A DNA stretch of 5,233 nucleotides. Source: JARROD01 sp037384225 (lineage in GTDB: Bacteria; Pseudomonadota; Gammaproteobacteria; Pseudomonadales; Cellvibrionaceae). The notes below the pieces were generated by a model. That model did no database searches. It was not told the DNA's origin and saw only the letters and a list, made by a program, of their open reading frames with translations. A program made the position numbers and the translations under genes. Every line of letters begins with the position of its first letter. Position 1 is the stretch's first letter. The stretch spans positions 1 to 5,233 of the forward strand of contig JARROD010000434.1 of the NCBI GenBank assembly GCA_037384225.1, written 5' to 3'. Shown piece by piece: positions 1 through 5,233 of the stretch.

Positions 1-2
1 GG

Positions 3-2036
3 TTTATCGAATTGACGGTTTACTCCTATATGATGGCATTGCTGGTCGTCAACACCCTGGCGGGAGCCTGGTTAATCCATACCATTATCAGGCCCCTGCA
101 CGTCCTTACCCATCACCTGAATAACCTGCCACCCCAGATCGAACATATACACCTGCCCGGCAGAGAACGCAAAGACGAGTTGGGTTTGTTTGTGCATGCG
201 CTAAACCAACTTCTGCAACGCTTGAAGTCTACAAACGTCAAACTGGAAGCCGCCAAGAACGCAGCGGAGCAGGAAACGGCCATCCGCAAACGCATGCAAC
301 GGCAAATCCGCAGCCAAAAAAATATTTTCGCCAGTATTATCGATCATATTCCGGTGGCGGTATTTGCAAAAAATGTTAAAAACCACTACAGCTTTATGAC
401 GTTTAATAATGAGGCGGAAAAACTTTTTGAAACCAAACGTGATAAGGTTTTGGGAAAATCTGATTTTGACCTCTTCCCCAAAAGCTTTGCCCATTATTTT
501 CGCAAGACAGATGAAAAAGTCATGCACTCCGGCAAAGTCGAGGATATTGAAACAGAACTGGTCATTTCCGCCCGCGGCACCTGGCTGGCCCACACCATTA
601 AAGTGCCAGTCTACAACGAACAGGGGCAACCGGAAATTTTACTCGGTATCCTTGAAGACGTTACAGAAAAGCACCGGGCGCAGAAACAGTTGAAACAATA
701 TGCCCATGAACTGGAATTCCAGGCCCGGGAGCTTACCCAGGCCAGGGATAAAGCGGAAAAAGCCAACCGGGTTAAATCACAGTTTCTGGCGAATATGTCC
801 CACGAATTGCGCACCCCCGTACACGCGATTATCGGTTTTACCGGTCTGTGCCTGAAACGCGCAAAAAAAGATTCGCAAACATTTGATTTCCTCAGCGAGG
901 TTCATACCAGCGCCGAAGGCTTGCTGGGCCTGCTCAATGATCTGCTGGATCTGTCCAAGTTGGAGTCCGGCCGCATGTCCTACAAGTTCGAAAAAAACAA
1001 TTTACTGGAAATCAATTCACGCCTGATTACGGAGCTGCACCCGCTTTTGGATAAAAAACAACTGCGTATAGATACTATCTCCACGCTCAGGTCACCGACA
1101 ATCATCTGCGATGAGGCGCGCATTGCCCAAGTACTGCGCAATCTCTTTAGCAACGCCATTAAATTTTCCCCTCACAACAGCGTTATCCAGGTAACATTCG
1201 AGCGCCGTCCACCTCTGCTGCATGAGTTTTTGGGTTTATACCACCTCAACACGGAAATCCTGAAAGAACAGCTCGCCCCCCTGCTGGAGGATTCAGAGTG
1301 GGTACGAGATCTCTTTACCGCCGCGCCCAAACGTCTGTCTCTGGACGCAAACCCCAGTGCCGCGGATATGTTCCTTAACAAGCTGGAGCAGCGACTGCCG
1401 GCAAGCCTGGGTTATTCAGGGTTATATCTGGTTTTGGACGGTGTTACGCTGGCGCCGATCCACCTGCGGTGCCAGGACCCGGCTACAGACAACAGCCAGC
1501 CGTCCGACCACTGGCGGTTTGTCGAATCTCTACCGGAGACGCAGGCCGCACGACTGCTGTCACTGGTGCAGGAAACACACCTGTCCACCAACCCCTGCTG
1601 GCGGTTGACAGAGCTGGGCGGGGCGCAACAAAAGCTGATCGGGCTGCTCCCCCTGCGCAATGAACGGCAACAGGATGTCCTGCTGTTGGAATTTTCCCAC
1701 CCCCACACCAGCAAACTGCTCACTGCGATCAGTGTTACAGACGCGGGCAGCGGTATTCCACAATCCGAACTGGAAAGTATTTTCGACAAATTTGTCCAGA
1801 GCAGCAACACCGACACCGGCGCTGGAGGCACCGGGCTGGGGCTGGCGATTTGTCGCGAGATAATCTCCGCTCACAGCGGTTATATCTACGCTTGCAACAA
1901 TGACATTGGATCAACCTTTGTGGTATTGATTCCCGACCAGGAACCATCGACGCAACCGACATCCACACAGGAAAGTGCAACGCCATGTCACCACGAATAC
2001 TCGCCATCGATGACGATCAACGCAACCTCAAACTGA
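3..2036 (+). CDS. Sensor histidine kinase (TM-HAMP-PAS-HisKA-split HATPase), 5' partial
   Basis: Membrane sensor kinase that should autophosphorylate on histidine and pass phosphate to a receiver domain. The frame is open to the left edge; the TTG at 12 lies inside a membrane helix, so the real start and any first helix and periplasmic sensor are outside the window. Residues below are numbered from that TTG. Residues 1-26 are a hydrophobic helix ending in the RPL typical of a HAMP start; HAMP runs to about 75 (DELG at 55-58), followed by a coiled-coil-like linker. A PAS domain covers about 99-222, then a second helical linker. HisKA has FLANMSHELRTP with H264. The ATPase N box holds N377 and N381, the G1 box is D577-A-G579, the F box is FDKF, and the G2 box is GTGLGL around 606-611. 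N381 to D577 is 196 residues, against about 26 in EnvZ or PhoQ, so a domain-sized insert sits at about 398-565. The last ~40 residues are a Ser/Thr/Gln-rich tail. The 3' end overlaps the next gene by 52 bp, suggesting translational coupling. The signal sensed is unknown. Confidence 0.93.
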   Translation, partial: FIELTVYSYMMALLVVNTLAGAWLIHTIIRPLHVLTHHLNNLPPQIEHIHLPGRERKDELGLFVHALNQLLQRLKSTNVKLEAAKNAAEQETAIRKRMQRQIRSQKNIFASIIDHIPVAVFAKNVKNHYSFMTFNNEAEKLFETKRDKVLGKSDFDLFPKSFAHYFRKTDEKVMHSGKVEDIETELVISARGTWLAHTIKVPVYNEQGQPEILLGILEDVTEKHRAQKQLKQYAHELEFQARELTQARDKAEKANRVKSQFLANMSHELRTPVHAIIGFTGLCLKRAKKDSQTFDFLSEVHTSAEGLLGLLNDLLDLSKLESGRMSYKFEKNNLLEINSRLITELHPLLDKKQLRIDTISTLRSPTIICDEARIAQVLRNLFSNAIKFSPHNSVIQVTFERRPPLLHEFLGLYHLNTEILKEQLAPLLEDSEWVRDLFTAAPKRLSLDANPSAADMFLNKLEQRLPASLGYSGLYLVLDGVTLAPIHLRCQDPATDNSQPSDHWRFVESLPETQAARLLSLVQETHLSTNPCWRLTELGGAQQKLIGLLPLRNERQQDVLLLEFSHPHTSKLLTAISVTDAGSGIPQSELESIFDKFVQSSNTDTGAGGTGLGLAICREIISAHSGYIYACNNDIGSTFVVLIPDQEPSTQPTSTQESATPCHHEYSPSMTINATSN

Positions 2037-2871
2037 TAAGTGCCTACCTGGCGGAAGCGGGCTACTATCTGATAACCGCTGGCCACGGCCTTGAAGGCTG
2101 GGAAAAGCTTACCAGAGCAGGGTTCAATTTTGATTTGATTTTGCTCGACAGAATGATGCCGGAGCTGGACGGCATCGCCTTCCTGCACAAGCTCAAGACC
2201 GTCCCCCGCGCCAGGGAAATTCCAGTGATCATGCAGACCGCCGCCGCAGAAGCCGGCCAGATCAGGGAAGGCATTGACGCCGGCGCTTACTACTACCTCA
2301 CCAAACCCTACGACGAGGAAGTGCTCAAGGCAATTGTCAACGCCGCCCTTGAGTTCGGCCACAACGCCCGTAAACTCCAGCGTGAACTGGGCAAACACCA
2401 ATCTTTACGCACGCTTGTGACACAGCTGGAGCTGAAATTCACCACCCTGGAAGAGGCCAGCCAGGTGGCAACGCTGGTAGCAGATTTATATCCCTGCCCA
2501 AAAAAGGTTGTCTCGGGCATGTCCGAACTGCTAATCAACGCCGTGGAACATGGCAACCTCGGCATTACCTACGCGCAGAAAAGCGAACTGAACAGGCGCG
2601 GTGAATGGCTACAGGAAGTGCGGCGCCGGCAAGCCCTGCCGCAATATCAACACAGACAGGTAACCGTCGAATTGGAANNNNNNNNNNNNNCATCAATCTC
2701 ACCATTAGCGACGAAGGCGAGGGATTCAATTGGGAAAACTACCTGGAAATCAGCACCGACAGAGTGACAGACAACCACGGACGCGGTATCGCCATGGCCA
2801 AAATGTTCAGCTTTCACGAACTCACCTATTGCGGCTGCGGCAATCGGGTAATCTGTAAATTGTTTTTATGA
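1985..2871 (+). CDS. Response regulator: receiver domain fused to RsbW-like ATPase (frame broken at N-run)
   Basis: Likely partner of the upstream kinase. Residues 1-122 form a CheY-like receiver: acidic pocket D9/D10, phosphoacceptor D55 (LLDRMMP), T85 and K107 (TKP). A helical linker follows, then a GHKL ATPase of the anti-sigma-factor/serine-kinase type (RsbW/SpoIIAB-like). Its N box SELLINAVEHGN has E181, N185 and H189, and after the N-run come SDEGEGF (G1) and NHGRGI (G2). There is no DNA-binding domain, so output is inferred to be partner switching or protein phosphorylation; no STAS or sigma partner lies in the window. Literally translated, the frame leaves the ATPase after the 13 N and stops near 2767, while the G1/G2 half continues in the +2 frame from 2692 to the TGA at 2869-2871. 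I join the two because they are complementary halves of one domain; the full product would be about 295 aa. The ATG at 1985 has an AGGA 12 nt upstream, a rather long spacing, and overlaps the kinase gene by 52 bp. Confidence 0.88.
2678..2690. other. Run of 13 undetermined bases (N)
   Basis: Thirteen consecutive N fall between the N box and G1 box of the ATPase domain. The codon before the run ends at 2677, and the resumed frame begins at 2692 with one leading base (c2691). The number of missing bases must therefore be 2 modulo 3 (for example 11 or 14) for one continuous gene. Either length would leave four or five residues between VELE and INLTISDEG, a normal length for this loop. I read it as an assembly or masking artefact rather than a biological frameshift. 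Confidence 0.95.
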
Positions 2872-3154
2872 TTTTTTCGTGTAATGTCTCACATGCTTTC
2901 GCATTGCTTTACACCTTCCCCATTGCTACATAAAAGTGTTAGCAACAAAAATGGCGACATAAAATATACCAAAAACTCTACCTTGAATTCGCAAAATGCG
3001 TTGGCTAACCTATTTTTAGTGGCCGCCTTTTTTATCGATGCTAACCGCAGCCACCTCTATAGCCGAACTTCCTTTACTACTGTTTGACACATAGAGAAAG
3101 GATGATTAACGGAATAAATAAATACTCTTCAGTTGTGTAGCACACGCAGTTCTA

Positions 3155-3183
3155 AAACATTAAAAACGCTTAAACATTAAAAA
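3155..3183. repeat. 12-bp direct repeat upstream of the 103-aa gene
   Basis: The sequence AAACATTAAAAA occurs exactly at 3155-3166 and again at 3172-3183, a period of 17 bp, ending 32 bp before the ATG of the small gene. The repeat lies where a promoter or 5' leader would be expected and could be a regulator-binding pair or a chance product of A-rich DNA. The sequence does not distinguish these. Confidence 0.6.
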
Positions 3184-3200
3184 TTCAAGAAAGCTATTCG

Positions 3201-3206
3201 AGAGGA
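3201..3206 (+). promoter_or_regulatory. Ribosome binding site of the 103-aa gene
   Basis: AGAGGA lies 9 nt before the ATG at 3216 in an otherwise A/T-rich leader. This is the best purine-rich Shine-Dalgarno match in the stretch and supports the chosen start. Confidence 0.75.
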
Positions 3207-3215
3207 AAATTAATC

Positions 3216-3527
3216 ATGGCTCATACAATTAGCAGCTACAGCGTTCTGTTCTATGGAAGTCCTTCTGGCTATCAAACCAACCGCGCCCAAATCCAGTTGA
3301 AAGACAACAACGGCAGGGTCGTTGCGTGGATCAGATTCAACGACCCCGGTCAGTTATTTGAGAACGACTATGAGAGTGGCGGCATTATCCGCATGCACCT
3401 GCCTTCGGCGATGTTCGAAAATGTAATCGATGTATTGAGAAACGAGGACCCCATTTACATTTATTTCACCGCCGGCCGTGCATTCCTGGGAACCAGCCCC
3501 GAACCCATTGGTGAAGGTGAGGCTTAA
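3216..3527 (+). CDS. Small protein of unknown function (103 aa)
   Basis: I cannot assign a function. The ORF has an ATG with AGAGGA 9 nt upstream, a TAA stop and amino-acid composition normal for a folded cytoplasmic protein. It has no signal peptide, membrane helix, cysteine or obvious metal site. It looks beta-rich: alternating hydrophobic strands (YSVLFYG, AQIQLKD, VVAWIRF, PIYIYFTAG) are broken by turns such as DNNGR, NDPGQ and ESGG, with one probable helix at SAMFENVIDVLRNE (about residues 64-77). The acidic GEGEA tail is probably disordered. The internal ESGGIIRMHLPSAMFENV block looks like a constrained motif of a conserved family, though I cannot name one. It stands alone: 344 bp of non-coding DNA upstream, hairpins immediately downstream, and hutI converging from the other strand. 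It is therefore probably monocistronic, and no functional link with its neighbours can be claimed. Confidence 0.8.
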   Translation: MAHTISSYSVLFYGSPSGYQTNRAQIQLKDNNGRVVAWIRFNDPGQLFENDYESGGIIRMHLPSAMFENVIDVLRNEDPIYIYFTAGRAFLGTSPEPIGEGEA

Positions 3528-3541
3528 CTAAGAAGTTAGGC
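3522..3541. repeat. Short inverted repeat spanning the stop of the 103-aa gene
   Basis: GCTTAAC (3522-3528) can pair with GTTAGGC (3535-3541) with one G-T pair and a 6-nt loop. It overlaps the TAA stop. It is the first of three successive hairpins and overlaps the second by three bases (3539-3541), so the two cannot both form completely. Confidence 0.45.
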
Positions 3542-3575
3542 GTGCACGGAATAACGTCTGGTTTTCGTGCATGCC
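3539..3575. repeat. Inverted repeat, 10-bp arms
   Basis: GGCGTGCACG (3539-3548) is complementary to CGTGCATGCC (3566-3575) apart from one G-T wobble, with a 17-nt loop. It lies 12 nt after the stop of the small gene. No T-run follows, so intrinsic termination is not evident; 3'-end protection or part of a composite termination region are possible. Confidence 0.6.
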
Positions 3576-3579
3576 TCTA

Positions 3580-3611
3580 AGGACCTGTAAAGTTATTTCT
3601 TTACAGGTCCT
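3580..3611. terminator. Perfect 13-bp stem-loop between convergent genes; candidate bidirectional terminator
   Basis: A13-bp arm at 3580-3592 (AGGACCTGTAAAG) is exactly complementary to 3599-3611 with the 6-nt loop TTATTT. It sits in the convergent gap between the + strand small gene and the - strand hutI, where a shared terminator would be expected. Neither strand shows a T-run after the stem, so it is not a textbook intrinsic terminator. The stem is certain; the role is inferred from position. Confidence 0.5.
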
Positions 3612-3626
3612 AAGTGAAGCAGATCA

Positions 3627-3754
3627 AAAGCACACTATACCCAAAGCGTCTGAGATTTAGGCCTCCAGAGCACGCCCCTTTTTGCCCCTGGCCGCGTCGC
3701 TCCTCCTACCGTGGGGCCCGCCACGCGGCGTCGTCGCTCCTTGCCAGGAACAAA
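3627..3754. repeat. Dispersed structured repeat, copy 1 (128 bp), overlapping the 3' end of hutI
   Basis: This segment matches 5105-5233 in the same orientation with about 15 mismatches and a 1-nt indel. It contains a small hairpin, CGTGG (3710-3714) and CCACG (3721-3725) around a 6-nt loop. Around this is an outer inverted repeat with 11-base arms (3681-3691 and 3744-3754, 9 of 11 complementary). The left ~54 bp, from AAAGCACA through the conserved GAGATTTAGG, lie outside these arms. The stop codon and last ~16 codons of hutI lie within it. Copy 2 is cut by the window edge, so the right border is a minimum. It encodes no transposase and resembles a non-autonomous or REP-like interspersed repeat, family unknown. 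Confidence 0.88.
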
Positions 3755-5013
3755 AATTGACGCACTCTGACCACTGCCGAACAATGGTTGACGCCGATCC
3801 AGTAACTCAATTCTGCCAGCGTGTCTATTTTCCACAAGGCAAAATCAGCGTTTTTCCCCACCGCAAGAGAACCGACTTTATCCTCTACTCCGAGCGCTTT
3901 GGCCGCGTTGATCGTCACCCCCGCCAGCGTTTCCTCCGGCGTCATCCGCAACAATGTGCAGGCCATATTCATCATCAATAACAGGGAGTTTGTCGGCGAG
4001 GAGCCTGGATTGGCATCAGTGGCTATGGCTATGGGAACGTTATTTTCTCTAAGCGCAGCAATAGGTGGAAGCTGTGTTTCGCGTAAAAAGTAAAACGCAC
4101 CGGGCAAAATAACCGCGACGGTTCCGCTTTTTGACATCGCTTCAATACTCTCCAGCGAGGCGTATTCGATATGATCAGCGGATAATGCATTGTATCTGGC
4201 GGCCAGCCCCGCGGCGCCGCTGTCGGACAACTGGTCCGCATGAAGCTTGATGTTAAAACCGTAGCGTTGCGCCGCTTTTAATATCTTCTCGGTCTCGGCT
4301 ACCGAAAACCCAATCTTTTCACAAAACACATCCACCGCATCAGCCAGACCTTCCCTCGCCACAACCGGCAGCATGTCGTCGCACACCATCGTGATATATT
4401 CACCGCGCCGATGCTGGTACTCGTCGGGAATCGCATGAGCACCCAAAAAAGTTGTATGTATATCAACGGGGTAATGTTGCGCCAGTTTTTTCGCCGCGCG
4501 CAACATGGTTAACTCGGCATCAGTGCTCAGTCCATAACCGGATTTGATCTCCACAGTGGTCACACCCTCGGCCAGTAAATTTTCCAGCCGCCGCGCCGCC
4601 ATCGCCACGAGTTCCCCCTCCTGCGCTTGTCGAGTGGCCATGACTGTGGACCGAATCCCACCGCCGCTTTGGGCGATTTGCTCATAACTGGCGCCCTGCA
4701 GTCTCATCTCAAATTCCCGTGCGCGGTTGCCACCGAACACCAGGTGGGTATGGCAGTCGATCAATCCCGGGGTCAACCACTGACCTTCAGCGTCGATGAC
4801 TTGCTTTGCCAAGAGCGCGGGGTCGCCGCTCAGTTCCCGTCGACTTCCCAGCCAGGCAATTTTTCCCGCTGTGACGGCAATAGCGCCGTCGACAATAATT
4901 CCACTGGCGCCGTCAGCGCTATTTTTACTTTTCCCATCGACCAGTGTCGCCAGATGTACATTAACCCATAACGAATCCCAGCGTCGGCTGTCATTTGTTT
5001 TAGATTCGTGCAT
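3706..5013 (-). CDS. hutI: Imidazolonepropionase (histidine degradation)
   Basis: Cytoplasmic amidohydrolase that opens 4-imidazolone-5-propanoate to N-formimidoyl-L-glutamate, the third step of histidine catabolism. The 435-aa product has the whole family pattern: an N-terminal beta-sandwich start; zinc ligands H88 and H90 in DCHTHLVFGGNR; the VEIKSGYGL loop around 154-162; TTFLGAH near 187-193; zinc ligand H258 in LHADQLS; H281 in SADHIEY; and zinc/catalytic D333 in ATDANPGSSP. These correspond to H80, H82, H249 and D324 of Bacillus subtilis HutI. The ATG start has GGAGAG 5 nt upstream and a TATAAT further up. The C-terminus is odd: after SYWIGVNHCSAVVR, where the family normally ends within about ten residues, the chain continues QFLFLARSDDAAWRAPR. 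The last ~16 codons and stop are contributed by the dispersed repeat, making the protein slightly longer than the usual 400-420 aa. No hutU, hutH, hutC or hutG is in the window, so hutI seems separately transcribed here. Confidence 0.95.
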   Translation of the reverse strand: MHESKTNDSRRWDSLWVNVHLATLVDGKSKNSADGASGIIVDGAIAVTAGKIAWLGSRRELSGDPALLAKQVIDAEGQWLTPGLIDCHTHLVFGGNRAREFEMRLQGASYEQIAQSGGGIRSTVMATRQAQEGELVAMAARRLENLLAEGVTTVEIKSGYGLSTDAELTMLRAAKKLAQHYPVDIHTTFLGAHAIPDEYQHRRGEYITMVCDDMLPVVAREGLADAVDVFCEKIGFSVAETEKILKAAQRYGFNIKLHADQLSDSGAAGLAARYNALSADHIEYASLESIEAMSKSGTVAVILPGAFYFLRETQLPPIAALRENNVPIAIATDANPGSSPTNSLLLMMNMACTLLRMTPEETLAGVTINAAKALGVEDKVGSLAVGKNADFALWKIDTLAELSYWIGVNHCSAVVRVRQFLFLARSDDAAWRAPR

Positions 5014-5018
5014 ATTAA

Positions 5019-5024
5019 CTCTCC
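5019..5024 (-). promoter_or_regulatory. Ribosome binding site of hutI
   Basis: On the - strand GGAGAG lies 5 nt before the ATG at 5013, a close but workable spacing. It supports this start over any later methionine in the frame. Confidence 0.75.
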
Positions 5025-5032
5025 ACGCAACA

Positions 5033-5038
5033 ATTATA
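5033..5038 (-). promoter_or_regulatory. Candidate -10 box of hutI
   Basis: A perfect TATAAT reads on the - strand 19 nt upstream of the hutI ATG. No recognisable -35 is found at 16-18 bp (ACAAGG at 17 bp is poor) and there is no TG extension. If used, it would give a very short leader of about a dozen bases, and transcription may depend on an activator. Confidence 0.5.
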
Positions 5039-5104
5039 CCCTATACACAAAGCGGCCTTGTTCATCGTTTCGTCCAGTGTTAGGTCCGAGGAGGCGAAGT
5101 CCAC

Positions 5105-5233
5105 AAAGCACATCTATACCCAAAGCGTTTGAGATTTAGGTGCACAGAGCACGCCCCTTTTTGTCCCTGGCCGCGTTGCTCCTCCTCACATGGGGCCTGC
5201 CATGCAGCGTCGTCGCGCCTTCCCAGGAACAAA
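5105..5233. repeat. Dispersed structured repeat, copy 2 (at least 129 bp), upstream of hutI
   Basis: This is the second copy of the element at 3627-3754, in the same orientation and cut by the window edge. Its inner hairpin is CATGG (5189-5193) with CCATG (5200-5204). Compared with copy 1, both paired positions changed together (A5190/T5203 here, G3711/C3724 there), which keeps the stem. The outer arms 5160-5170 and 5223-5233 are complementary at 10 of 11 positions. It lies about 90 bp upstream of the hutI start. The stretch 5039-5104 between the promoter box and this repeat shows nothing else I recognise. Confidence 0.87.

Larger units (their letters stand above)
2872..3215. other. AT-rich intergenic region (344 bp), no convincing gene
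   Basis: A stretch between the signalling operon and the small 103-aa gene. A T-run follows the stop at once (2872-2877), but the imperfect hairpin near it (arms 2879-2884 and 2909-2914, inner ATGC/GCAT at 2893-2896 and 2901-2904) comes after the T-run rather than before, so it is not a standard terminator. A consensus -35 hexamer TTGACA is at 3084-3089, but no good -10 lies 16-18 bp downstream (TAACGG at 3107 is poor), so a sigma-70 promoter here is only a weak possibility. The last 60 bases before the small gene are very A-rich and carry a 12-bp direct repeat. A 67-codon open frame at 2884-3087 has no ribosome binding site and no recognisable protein features. Confidence 0.6.

Noticed and set aside
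1412..1831. 139-codon - strand ORF opposite the kinase insert
   Set aside because: It is antisense to an intact domain with catalytic motifs and is Ser/Arg/Cys-rich, typical of a shadow frame.
12..2036. TTG at 12 as the true start of the kinase gene
   Set aside because: The frame is open to the window edge and the TTG falls within a membrane helix preceding HAMP; a kinase with this layout should have an earlier helix and sensor region.
2872..2914. possible intrinsic terminator after the response regulator
   Set aside because: The T-run precedes the imperfect hairpin on the + strand, the wrong order, and the hairpin has large unpaired parts.
2884..3087. 67-codon + strand ORF in the intergenic region
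   Set aside because: There is no ribosome binding site, it has a composition like translated AT-rich non-coding DNA, and no recognisable protein pattern.
3084..3112. sigma-70 promoter with perfect -35 TTGACA for the small gene
   Set aside because: No acceptable -10 hexamer lies at 15-18 bp; only the -35 match is supported, so it is described but not called as a promoter.
3522..3541. integron attC-like core motifs: RYYYAAC (GCTTAAC) and GTTRRRY (GTTAGGC) directly after a small orphan gene
   Set aside because: The two cores are only 6 bp apart, whereas in attC they flank an L''/L' region of some 40 bp or more. No second GTTRRRY is found at a proper distance downstream, and no integrase or neighbouring cassette is visible.
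3635..3835. 66-codon - strand ORF running through repeat copy 1
   Set aside because: It overlaps the 3' end of hutI in another frame and is mostly Arg/Gly-rich translation of the GC-rich repeat.

Overview
The window looks like chromosomal DNA of a Gram-negative bacterium, most likely a gammaproteobacterium. The inference rests on a membrane-bound HAMP/PAS histidine kinase, a proteobacterial-type HutI (LHADQLS around the zinc histidine) and moderate GC content. No rRNA or other marker gene is present, so genus is not assignable. A 13-base run of N at 2678-2690 marks this as draft or masked sequence.

Left part (1-2871, + strand): a two-gene signalling operon. The first gene, cut by the left window edge, is a sensor histidine kinase: last membrane helix, HAMP, PAS, HisKA with H264, then an ATP-binding domain interrupted by about 170 extra residues. 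It overlaps by 52 bp a second gene encoding a receiver domain fused to an RsbW/SpoIIAB-like ATPase domain. The kinase presumably phosphorylates D55 of this partner, whose output would be protein-protein or protein-kinase switching rather than DNA binding. The N-run breaks the reading frame of the second gene; a true length of 11 or 14 bases instead of 13 would restore it.

Middle (2872-3705): a 344-bp AT-rich non-coding stretch with a 12-bp tandem-like direct repeat, followed by one small + strand gene (103 aa, unrecognised) with a clear ribosome binding site. Directly after its stop come three successive inverted repeats, the last a perfect 13-bp stem.

Right part (3627-5233): hutI (imidazolonepropionase, histidine degradation) on the - strand, bracketed by two same-orientation copies of a roughly 128-bp dispersed repeat. 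The left copy supplies the last ~16 codons and stop of hutI. The right copy lies upstream of hutI and runs off the window. The copies differ at about 15 positions, and inside a small hairpin the differences are compensatory (G-C to A-T), so the element is probably a structured repeat family. No other hut gene is visible.

The points most worth a second look are the domain-sized insertion inside the kinase ATPase fold, the REC-ATPase partner with its gap-induced frameshift, and the structured repeat pair framing and extending hutI.
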